DNA from: Gemmatimonadota bacterium
GTDB lineage: Bacteria > Gemmatimonadota > Gemmatimonadetes > Gemmatimonadales > GWC2-71-9
Assembly (NCBI GenBank): GCA_029859185.1
Contig: JAOUDR010000244.1
Coordinates: forward strand, 1-5,246
Length of the DNA: 5,246 bases
Reading direction: 5' to 3'
Each line of letters begins with the position of its first letter. The stretch's first letter is position 1. The notes beneath the pieces were generated by a model. The model was not told the origin of the DNA. It did not search any database and worked only from the letters and a program-made list of their open reading frames with translations. Made by a program: the position numbers and the translations under genes. Positions 1-5,246 of the stretch are shown here, one piece after another.

Positions 1-1
1 C

Positions 2-628
2 TCGGTGGGGGCGTACGTCAGCGGCCTCACGCTCCCGACCGTGGCGCTGGCACCCGTGGGCGCGGAGCTGGGTCTGGGGCGGGGCACGACCGAACTGACG
101 TTTCGGCGCCTGGGCGACAGCCTCGACGCCCGCATCGCGTGGCAGTCCACGAACGTGGCGTGGCGGCAGCTCGGCGCCGATCCGTCCGCCGCGCCCGACA
201 CCACCCGCCGGTCTGCGGTACCGGAGCGGATCACCGCCCAGAGCGTCGGGCGGTCGCTGCAACAGTCCGCGACGGACATCGCGTGGCGCACGCTCTCGGG
301 ACTCCGGGACGTGCGGATCGACGCGCGACTCACCGGCTCCATTCGCCGGCCGCGGCTGGCCGTGGGATCGAACGTGGCGCGTGCGCTCGCCGACGGACTC
401 CGGGCAGAGCTCGGCGCCGAGGTGCGGCGCGCCGAGGCCGATGTCCGGGCGCGCGTGGATGCCCTGGTACAGGAGCGCGTGGCCCAGGCGGAACTGGCGG
501 TGAATGCCTACGAGACGCAGGCACGCGACCGCATCGCCGCCGAGCGGGCTCGGCTGGATCAAGCCAAGCGCGATCTCGAGGCGCGGCTCCGGGCGCTGAC
601 GGGGATTCCGGGGATTGGGGACCTATAG
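2..628 (+). CDS. C-terminal part of a TIGR03545 / AsmA-like envelope protein (5' end outside window)
   Basis: The reading frame is already open at base 2, so this is the 3' end of a longer gene; the GTG at 5 has no room for a ribosome binding site and is not taken as the start. About 208 residues are visible, numbered here from that GTG. Residues 1-120 look like beta-rich repeats typical of AsmA-like proteins, with a degenerate internal repeat (TNVAWRQLG at 49-57, TDIAWRTLS at 90-98) and the phrase LTGSIRRPRLAVGSN near 109-123, which resembles the 'difference from a reference layer, then structure' pattern of TIGR03545 proteins. Residues 124-199 are a charged, Ala/Arg/Glu-rich helical segment, probably a coiled coil, ending in a short GIPGIGDL tail. 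Family members are thought to sit in the cell envelope; their exact role is not established. The stop TAG (626-628) lies inside the inverted repeat that follows. The assignment rests on remembered family style and could be another AsmA-related protein. Confidence 0.6.
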   Translation, partial: SVGAYVSGLTLPTVALAPVGAELGLGRGTTELTFRRLGDSLDARIAWQSTNVAWRQLGADPSAAPDTTRRSAVPERITAQSVGRSLQQSATDIAWRTLSGLRDVRIDARLTGSIRRPRLAVGSNVARALADGLRAELGAEVRRAEADVRARVDALVQERVAQAELAVNAYETQARDRIAAERARLDQAKRDLEARLRALTGIPGIGDL

Positions 629-717
629 GGGACGGTAGAAGACGGCAAGAGACGGTAGAGGGGTTGCCGCGAGGATGATCCCGTGGCAACCCCTCTACCG
701 TCTTCTACCGTCCCCTA
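626..717. terminator. Long bulged inverted repeat between convergent genes, possible bidirectional terminator
   Basis: Two stem segments can be read directly. The inner arms 651-668 and 685-702 are perfect complements (18 bp) around a 16-nt loop that itself holds GGATGATCC. The outer arms 626-640 and 703-717 add 15 bp, separated from the inner stem by a 10-nt bulge on the left arm (641-650). Each arm is made of 10-bp units related to GACGGTAGAA, ending in GGGTTGCC. The structure fills the gap between two genes that converge and includes the stop codon of the left gene, so it could end transcription from both sides. There is no clear T-tract on either side, so a classical intrinsic terminator is not certain; blocking read-through, stabilising the 3' end of the mRNA, or being a REP-like element are alternatives. 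Confidence 0.6.
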
Positions 718-727
718 CCGTCTTCTT

Positions 728-2077
728 CTACTTCCGCTTCTCCATCGGCACGAAATCCCGTGTCTCCACACCCGTGAAGATCTGACGCGGGCGGGTGATG
801 GGCAGTTTGTGCATCAGCATCTCCTGCCACTGGGCCAGCCAGCCCGGCGTGCGGCCGATGGCGAACAGCACCGGGTACATCTCGACCGGGAACTGCATCG
901 CCTCGTAGATGATGCCCGAATAGAAGTCCACGTTCGGGTAGAGCTTGTGCGAGACGAAGTACTCGTCCTCCAGAGCAATCCGCTCGAGTTCCAGCGCGAT
1001 GTCGAGCAGCGGGTTGCGGCCCGTGACCTCGAACACCTCGTCGGCGATCTGCTTGATGATCTTGGCGCGCGGGTCGTAGTTCTTGTAGACCCGGTGGCCG
1101 AAGCCCATCAGACGCACTTCCTTGGACTTCACGCGCTTGATGTACTCGGGAATCGCCTTCACGCTGCCGATCTCGCGCAGCATGCGGAGCACCTGCTCGT
1201 TGGCGCCGCCGTGCAGCGGGCCATACAGTGCCGCCGCAGCACCCGCCATGGCGCTGTACGGATCCACGTGGCTCGAGCCGATGCCGCGCATCGCGGCCGT
1301 CGAGCAGTTCTGCTCGTGGTCAGCGTGCAGCACGAACAGCACGTCGAGCGCCTTCTCGAGGACCGGATTGGGCTTGTACTTCGCCTCGGTCGTCTTGAAG
1401 AGCATGTTGAGGAAATTGCCCGCGTACGACAGCTCGTTGTCGGGATACGCGTACGGCAGGCCCCGCATGTGGCGATACGCGAACGCGGCGATCGTGGGGG
1501 TCTTGGCGATCAGCCGGTGAATCTGATGCTGCCGGATGACCGGATCATCGATCTGGTTCGCTTCCGGATAGAACGTGGACAGCGCCGCGACGGTGCTGAT
1601 GAACACACCCATCGGGTGCGCGTCATAGCGGAACCCGTCGAGGAACGTCTTGGCGTTCTCGTGCAGGAACGTGTGATGAACGATGTTGTTGGTCCACTCG
1701 GCGAGATGGGCCTTCGTGGGCAGTTCCCCGAACATGATGAGGTACGAGACCTCGAGGAACGACGCTTTGCCGGCGAGCTGCTCGATGGGATACCCGCGAT
1801 AGCGCAGGATGCCCTTGTCGCCGTCGATGTAGGTGATGGAACTCTCGCAGTGGGCCGTGTTGGTGAACCCCGGGTCGAACGACATCATCCCGAAGTCGTC
1901 GGGGTTCACTTTGATCTGACGCAGATCGATCGCCTTGATCGCGTCGTGCGTAATCGGCACCTCGTAGGCTTTCCCGGTGCGATTGTCCGTGATGGTCAGC
2001 GTGTCTTTGGGCACGAGTCCCTCGTGGAGCTTCATGTCGGGTGTGGCCTGCGGGGCGGTTGCTGCGCCTTTCGCCAT
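728..2077 (-). CDS. gltA: Citrate synthase, type II (hexameric GltA class)
   Basis: Condenses acetyl-CoA with oxaloacetate to give citrate and CoA, the entry step of the TCA cycle, in the cytoplasm. The 449-residue product is complete and slightly longer than the roughly 427 residues of the E. coli enzyme, mainly through an Ala-rich N-terminal extension. Visible landmarks: the small N-terminal beta domain of type II enzymes (about 24-70) ending in SFDPGFTNTAHCESS; YIDGDKGILRYRGYPIEQLA at 83-102; LSYAGNFLNMLF at 217-228; HADHEQNCST at 251-260; the catalytic His289 in GPLHGGAN; His328 in MGFGHRVYKNYDPRA; and catalytic Asp384 in PNVDFYSGI. These correspond to E. coli His264, His305 and Asp362. 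The ATG at 2077 is chosen because GGAGG lies six bases upstream on the minus strand; the next Met (residue 15) lacks such a site. The gene stands alone, head to head with the peptidase and tail to tail with the left gene. 2-methylcitrate synthase is a related alternative but the N-terminal domain and length favour GltA. Confidence 0.97.
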   Translation of the reverse strand: MAKGAATAPQATPDMKLHEGLVPKDTLTITDNRTGKAYEVPITHDAIKAIDLRQIKVNPDDFGMMSFDPGFTNTAHCESSITYIDGDKGILRYRGYPIEQLAGKASFLEVSYLIMFGELPTKAHLAEWTNNIVHHTFLHENAKTFLDGFRYDAHPMGVFISTVAALSTFYPEANQIDDPVIRQHQIHRLIAKTPTIAAFAYRHMRGLPYAYPDNELSYAGNFLNMLFKTTEAKYKPNPVLEKALDVLFVLHADHEQNCSTAAMRGIGSSHVDPYSAMAGAAAALYGPLHGGANEQVLRMLREIGSVKAIPEYIKRVKSKEVRLMGFGHRVYKNYDPRAKIIKQIADEVFEVTGRNPLLDIALELERIALEDEYFVSHKLYPNVDFYSGIIYEAMQFPVEMYPVLFAIGRTPGWLAQWQEMLMHKLPITRPRQIFTGVETRDFVPMEKRK

Positions 2078-2083
2078 GTGCTT

Positions 2084-2088
2084 CCTCC
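2084..2088 (-). promoter_or_regulatory. Ribosome binding site of gltA
   Basis: Read on the minus strand the sequence before the start is GGAGGAAGCAC followed by ATG. The GGAGG is six bases from the ATG, close to ideal spacing, and settles the start at 2077. Confidence 0.8.
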
Positions 2089-2136
2089 GGCGCTAAGATT
2101 GCAACGGCTCCCATGATCGGAACGACGGGAGAAAGA

Positions 2137-2142
2137 TATACT
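2137..2142 (+). promoter_or_regulatory. Possible -10 hexamer in the divergent gap
   Basis: TATACT matches the sigma-70 -10 consensus at five of six bases and lies in the 83-nt gap between two divergent starts. No good -35 box is seen 16-18 bases upstream (the best is TGATCG at 2114-2119). If used, transcription would start about 2149, leaving a leader of only about a dozen bases before the peptidase ATG. The same A/T-rich patch reads TATATC on the minus strand, so it could be the melting region for either direction. This is the only A/T-rich patch in the gap, and the call is weak. Confidence 0.3.
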
Positions 2143-2148
2143 CATGGC

Positions 2149-2153
2149 GAGGG
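2149..2153 (+). promoter_or_regulatory. Ribosome binding site of the M14 peptidase
   Basis: GAGGG lies seven bases before the ATG at 2161 but only one base before the in-frame ATG at 2155, so it favours 2161 as the start. Longer in-frame versions starting at GTG 2041 or ATG 2113 would run into gltA or lack any such site. Confidence 0.6.
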
Positions 2154-2160
2154 AATGGGG

Positions 2161-2262
2161 ATGCTGAACGAGCGTTCGAATCTTCCTAATCAGAAGTTCA
2201 TCGTAGCGGCCGTGCTGGCGGTGATGGTGGCAAGCGTGGTTCGTCCACTCGGGGCCCAGGCC
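2161..2262 (+). other. Signal peptide coding segment of the M14 peptidase
   Basis: Codes for residues 1-34 with a short polar N-region, a 15-residue hydrophobic core (FIVAAVLAVMVASVV) and the C-region RPLGAQA. Cutting after the final Ala34 fits the Ala-x-Ala rule but would put Pro at +1, which signal peptidase I dislikes; cutting after Ala32 (LGA, then QAP) is the likelier alternative. No lipobox Cys is present, so it is not a lipoprotein. Confidence 0.75.
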
Positions 2263-4779
2263 CCCACCTTCCAGGCGGTCGTCGGCCACGCGTTCGGCGA
2301 GCGCATCACCCGGCACCACGAGATGGAGCGGTATCTCCAGCGCCTGGGCGAGACCTCGGATCGGGTGCGCGTCGAGCGGATTGGCGAGAGTTGGGAGCGG
2401 CAGGGGTTCTGGGTGGCCATCGTCACGAGCCCCGAGAACCACGCGCGCCTGGCGGAGATCCGGAGTGGGTCGCTGCAGCTCGCGGATCCGCGCGGGCTGG
2501 ACGCCGGCGCCCAGGCAACCCTCGTGGAGCGGCAGCCGGCCGTGGTGTGGTTCGGCGGCTCGATCCACGGGTTCGAGCTGTCGGGCGCGGAGGGGGCGCT
2601 CAGACTGCTCGAGCACCTGACCACGCAGAACGACCCGGCCACGCTCGAGGTCCTCCGCAACGTGGTCGTCATCATCGACCCGATGCTCAATCCGGATGGG
2701 CGGGACGCCTTCGCGCATCTCAATCACGAGCGAATCGGTCGGATTCCGGCGTCCGACGAGGACGACTGGTCCAATGACTTCACCGGATGGCACGGCACGC
2801 AGTACCGGACCGGGCACTACTACTTCGACACGAACCGTGACTGGTTCGCGCAAACGCAGCCGGAAACGCGGGCCCGGGTCGCGTTCCTGCGCCAGTGGGC
2901 GCCGCAGGTGGCGGTGGACATGCACGAGATGGGCGCCAGCGCCGAGTTCTACTTCGACCCGCCGGGCGACCCCACCAATCCCAACTTCCCGGCGTTTGCC
3001 TCGCGCTGGTTCGGGATCTTCGGTGCCGCGTACGCGCAGGCATTCGACTCGGCCGGTTTCGAGTACATGACGCGGGAGCGATACAACTACTTCTATCCCG
3101 GCTACACCTCGAACCGCGGCTATCAGGGTGCGGTCGCCATGTTGTACGAACAGGGATCCACACGCGGTCTGGCGCTTGGCCGAGGGGATGGATCGGTTCG
3201 GACGCTGGCCGACGCGCTCGAGCAGCAGTACGTGGCGGCGTGGACCGCCACGCGGGTGGCCGCGACGCGCCGCGCGGACCTGCTCCGGGAATACGCGATC
3301 TCGCAGCGCGCGGTGGTGACCGATGCGCCGCCGGGGCCACAGCGGTTCATCATGCCGGCCGATGCCGGCGATCCGAAGCTCGTCCACGAGTTGTTGGCAT
3401 TGCTCGAGCGGAACGGCGTCGAGATCGGCGTCACCACGGAAGCGGTGCGGCTCAATGGCGTGACCGACCGCGGCGGCGCCACCGTCGGGACGCGGGCGTT
3501 CCCGGCGGGGACCTACGTGTTCGAGCTGCGCCAGCCGGCGGGTCGGCTGTTGCGCACACTCCTCTCACCCGAGACCCCGATGCCCGACGAGTTCCTGCGA
3601 CAGGCGCGGGCCTACGTGGACCGTGACGAGAACCCGCGGTTCTACGACATCACGGCCTGGTCGCTGCCGTTGCTGTTCGACCTCGAGATGTATGGGGCGA
3701 CGGATGGCCGGGGGCTGACGGTGAGCCGATGGGTGGCGATGGGAGGAGCGGGAGGAGCGGGAGTGGGGGGAGGGGAGGGCGCGTATGCGTACTTGCTCGA
3801 TGGGGCGAACGTGGCTGCGCCGGCGGCGCTGCTTGCGCTGCGCGGGGCGGGGCATCGGGTGGGGGTGCTGACGCGGGCTTCTCGGTTTGGGGGGCAGGCC
3901 GTAGCTGGTGGGACGGGGATCGTGCGGGTGGGGCAGAACGATCCGTCGGTGGCGGGGGCGGTGATGGAGGTGGCGGAGCGGTACGGCATTGCGGTCACGC
4001 CCATGGTCTCCGGCCTCTCGGACTCGGGGTTCCCGGCCCTGGGGTCGGGCGACCACACCTTCAACCTGAAACCGGTGCGCGTGGGACTGCTCACCGAGGA
4101 CGGGATCCAGGGCTATTCCTTTGGATGGGCGTGGTACACGCTCGACCGGCAGTACGAGGTTCCGGTGACGCTGCTCCGGACGCGGGGGCTCCGCGACAAG
4201 AAGCTCGAGCGGTACGAGACGATCGTGATCCCCGAAGTCAACGCGAGCCAGTTCACCGAAGCGCTCGGTGAGGAAGGACTCACCCGGCTGCAACAGTGGG
4301 TGCGGGACGGCGGTACCCTCGTCACGATCGGGTCCGCCACGGACGTTGCACGGAAGCAGTTCGATCTGGCGCTACGCGATTGGTACGAGACCGACGAAGG
4401 CAAGAAGGCCACGCACTACGACGTTCCCGGCACCGTGTTCCGGGCCGACCTCGACATGCAACACTGGATGTCGGCGGGAGCGCGTGACGGGGAGCTCCCG
4501 ATCCTCGTCAACTCGACCCGGCTGTATCTCGTGCCCGACCTCCCACCGAGCACGCGCCGCCGGGTGGTTGCCGCGTACGCCGCCGAGGGTCCCCGCATGG
4601 CTGGACATGCCTGGCCCGAAAGCCTGGAACGGATCCCCGGTACGGTGGCCATCTACGAGGAACGCGTGGGGCAGGGACGGGTGATCGCGTTTGCGGAAGA
4701 ACCGAACTTCCGCGCCTATCACCGGGGGCTGAATCGATTGTTCCTCAATGCGGTCATTTTAGGACCGAGTGCGCGGTAG
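2161..4779 (+). CDS. Secreted M14-family zinc carboxypeptidase with C-terminal amidotransferase-like fold
   Basis: Predicted to remove C-terminal residues from peptides outside the cytoplasm, using one zinc ion. From ATG 2161 the product has 872 residues. Residues 1-34 form a signal peptide: basic start with K12, hydrophobic core 13-27, then PLGAQA. The M14 catalytic domain spans about 45-370: zinc ligands His136 and Glu139 in SIHGFELSG, the NPDGRDAF motif at 177-184, Asn225-Arg226 (substrate carboxylate pair) in YFDTNRDWF, third ligand His255 in VDMHEMGASAEF, and catalytic Glu330 in MLYEQGSTRG. About 385-635 is a middle region with a Gly-rich linker at 528-540. Residues 638-868 resemble the class I glutamine amidotransferase-like fold (VGLLTEDG; ETIVIPEVN; LQQWVRDGGTLVTIGSAT; GRVIAFAEEPNFRAYHRG). 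No cysteine occurs anywhere, so this last domain has no nucleophile and is likely structural or ligand binding, and the protein suits an oxidising compartment. It is transcribed away from gltA with no partner gene and ends five bases before a perfect palindrome. Natural substrate is unknown. Confidence 0.88.
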   Translation: MLNERSNLPNQKFIVAAVLAVMVASVVRPLGAQAPTFQAVVGHAFGERITRHHEMERYLQRLGETSDRVRVERIGESWERQGFWVAIVTSPENHARLAEIRSGSLQLADPRGLDAGAQATLVERQPAVVWFGGSIHGFELSGAEGALRLLEHLTTQNDPATLEVLRNVVVIIDPMLNPDGRDAFAHLNHERIGRIPASDEDDWSNDFTGWHGTQYRTGHYYFDTNRDWFAQTQPETRARVAFLRQWAPQVAVDMHEMGASAEFYFDPPGDPTNPNFPAFASRWFGIFGAAYAQAFDSAGFEYMTRERYNYFYPGYTSNRGYQGAVAMLYEQGSTRGLALGRGDGSVRTLADALEQQYVAAWTATRVAATRRADLLREYAISQRAVVTDAPPGPQRFIMPADAGDPKLVHELLALLERNGVEIGVTTEAVRLNGVTDRGGATVGTRAFPAGTYVFELRQPAGRLLRTLLSPETPMPDEFLRQARAYVDRDENPRFYDITAWSLPLLFDLEMYGATDGRGLTVSRWVAMGGAGGAGVGGGEGAYAYLLDGANVAAPAALLALRGAGHRVGVLTRASRFGGQAVAGGTGIVRVGQNDPSVAGAVMEVAERYGIAVTPMVSGLSDSGFPALGSGDHTFNLKPVRVGLLTEDGIQGYSFGWAWYTLDRQYEVPVTLLRTRGLRDKKLERYETIVIPEVNASQFTEALGEEGLTRLQQWVRDGGTLVTIGSATDVARKQFDLALRDWYETDEGKKATHYDVPGTVFRADLDMQHWMSAGARDGELPILVNSTRLYLVPDLPPSTRRRVVAAYAAEGPRMAGHAWPESLERIPGTVAIYEERVGQGRVIAFAEEPNFRAYHRGLNRLFLNAVILGPSAR
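3741..3779 (+). other. G-run tract, candidate G-quadruplex, inside the peptidase gene
   Basis: Six runs of three or more G (3741-3743, 3750-3752, 3759-3761, 3765-3770, 3772-3775, 3777-3779) are separated by 1-6 bases, which meets the usual G3+N1-7 quadruplex pattern on the coding strand and therefore in the mRNA. The left part is two exact copies of the 9-mer GGGAGGAGC. It encodes the Gly-rich linker GGAGGAGVGGGEG (528-540) in the middle region of the protein, away from catalytic residues. Confidence 0.6.
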
Positions 4780-4783
4780 GTAA

Positions 4784-4842
4784 GGAGAGGAATACCGGTG
4801 GGCGGCGACCCGACGGGTCGCCGCCCACCGGTATTCCTCTCC
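4784..4842. terminator. Perfect 59-nt palindrome after the peptidase stop, possible terminator
   Basis: Every base from 4784 to 4812 is complementary to its mirror position in 4814-4842, giving 29-nt arms around a single central A at 4813 (28 bp with a 3-nt loop if folded as RNA). It begins five bases after the TAG of the peptidase gene. The outer arms are GGAGAGGAATACCGGTGG and its complement; the centre is the 19-mer GGCGACCCGNCGGGTCGCC at 4804-4822, shared with the repeats that follow. No T-tract follows the stem (AGATGTCATC), so it may act as an mRNA 3' stabiliser or be a REP-like element rather than an intrinsic terminator. Confidence 0.6.
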
Positions 4843-4865
4843 AGATGTCATCACACGGCCATCTG

Positions 4866-4900
4866 CGTGTAGGGGCGACCCGCCGGGTCGCCCCTACACG
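4866..4900. repeat. 35-nt perfect palindrome opening the repeat array
   Basis: Positions 4866-4882 are complementary to 4884-4900 around a central C at 4883, with arms reading CGTGTAGGGGCGACCCG. Its core (4874-4892) is exactly 84 bases before the first core inside the tandem units, so it sits in register with the array. Unlike the internal copies, its arms pair perfectly along their full length, and the bases to its left (4843-4865) show no clear similarity to the unit. Confidence 0.8.
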
Positions 4901-5246
4901 GTCTACACGGTCGGCCGGGCGTCACCCCGTTTTCTGGCACCGCCCGCACGGTGTGTGGGCGACCCGGCGGGTCGCCCCTACGCGGTCTACACGGTCGGCC
5001 GGGCGTCACCCCGTTTTCTGGCATCGCCCGCACGGTGTGTGGGCGACCCGGCGGGTCGCCCCTACGCGGTCTACACGGTCGGCCGGGCGTCACCCCGTTT
5101 TCTGGCACCGCCCGCACGGTGTGTGGGCGACCCGGCGGGTCGCGCCTACACGGTCTACACGGTCGGCCGGGCGTCACCCCGTTTTCTGGCATCGCCCGCA
5201 CGGTGTGTGGGCGACCCGGCGGGTCGCCCCTACGCGGTCTACACGG
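4900..5246. repeat. Tandem array of an 84-bp unit, four full copies plus a partial one, running off the right edge
   Basis: The anchor GGTCTACACGG recurs at 4900, 4984, 5068, 5152 and 5236, an exact 84-base period. Copies are nearly identical. Each has a doubled TACACGGTC-like motif (first half TACGCGGTC where the preceding copy ends in CGC), then GGCCGGGCGTCACCCCGTTT, then a weak 6-bp inverted repeat CGGGCG/CGCCCG (4916-4921 with 4941-4946 in copy 1), then the palindromic core GGCGACCCGNCGGGTCGCC (4958-4976, 5042-5060, 5126-5144, 5210-5228). Around the core, 10 bp pair perfectly, then a mismatch, then five more pairs including wobbles. Differences seen: C/T at 4940, 5024, 5108, 5192; A instead of G at 5150; G instead of C at 5144. 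There are no unique spacers, so it is not CRISPR. Four of six frames are free of stops, so openness gives no support for a protein. The function is unknown; a REP/BIME-like or protein-binding repeat is plausible. Confidence 0.9.

Noticed and set aside
683..2116. Long plus-strand reading frame antisense to gltA (477 codons)
   Set aside because: It is the shadow of a fully conserved citrate synthase gene in a GC-rich genome; its product is Arg/His/Val-rich without recognisable motifs.
2041..2160. Longer version of the peptidase starting at GTG 2041 or ATG 2113
   Set aside because: It would overlap the gltA start and bury the signal peptide behind 16-40 extra residues; the ribosome binding site at 2149-2153 fits ATG 2161.
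2144..2167. Seven-codon upstream frame (MAREWGC) overlapping the peptidase start
   Set aside because: The nearest GGGAG (2127-2131) is about 12 bases away, which is far, and the likely -10 box would place the transcript start after this ATG. Nothing else supports translation.
2032..3387. Long minus-strand reading frame opposite the peptidase (451 codons)
   Set aside because: It overlaps the real gltA start and the conserved M14 active site on the other strand, and has shadow-type composition with no domain.
4851..5201. Minus-strand reading frame of 28-residue repeats (units like ENGVTPGRPCRP) across the array
   Set aside because: The 84-bp period is a multiple of three, so any stop-free frame stays open. 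Four of the six frames are stop-free in the unit, so openness carries no weight; composition is extreme in Arg, Pro and Gly, and no ribosome binding site stands before the GTG.
4866..5246. CRISPR array
   Set aside because: Repeats are 84 bp, directly abutting and identical throughout, with no variable spacers and no cas genes.

Overview
The window is about two-thirds G+C and carries three protein genes plus a long repeat field at its right edge. Gene style (GC-rich codons, Shine-Dalgarno sites, an exported M14 peptidase with a leader ending in an Ala-Gln-Ala-like motif) and the 449-residue type II citrate synthase suggest a GC-rich Gram-negative bacterium. Gemmatimonadota is my best guess, but this is inference from gene style, not a database match.

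Layout from left to right. (1) The 3' end of a plus-strand gene (2-628), open at the left edge, resembles the C-terminal part of the TIGR03545 / AsmA-like envelope proteins. (2) A 99-nt convergent gap (629-727) is almost filled by a long bulged inverted repeat built from 10-bp units, and the upstream gene's stop codon lies inside it. (3) The citrate synthase gene gltA is on the minus strand (728-2077) and keeps all expected catalytic residues. (4) An 83-nt divergent gap holds the ribosome binding sites of both flanking genes and one weak -10-like hexamer. (5) A plus-strand gene (2161-4779) encodes a secreted, cysteine-free M14-type zinc carboxypeptidase with a C-terminal glutamine-amidotransferase-like fold. 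A G-run tract inside it could form a G-quadruplex. (6) A 467-nt gene-free stretch follows. It opens with a perfect 59-nt palindrome just after the peptidase stop, then a second 35-nt palindrome, then at least four in-phase tandem copies of an 84-bp unit running off the right edge. Every element here carries the same 19-nt core, GGCGACCCGNCGGGTCGCC.

The genes do not form an operon: gltA faces the first gene tail to tail and the peptidase head to head. gltA is the entry enzyme of the TCA cycle. The peptidase probably digests peptides outside the cytoplasm, and the first gene probably belongs to envelope maintenance. The most notable content is non-coding: long, near-perfect palindromes at gene 3' ends, one of which shares its core with the tandem array. 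I found no rRNA, tRNA, transposase, integrase, CRISPR array or defence gene, and I cannot point to a new protein system here.
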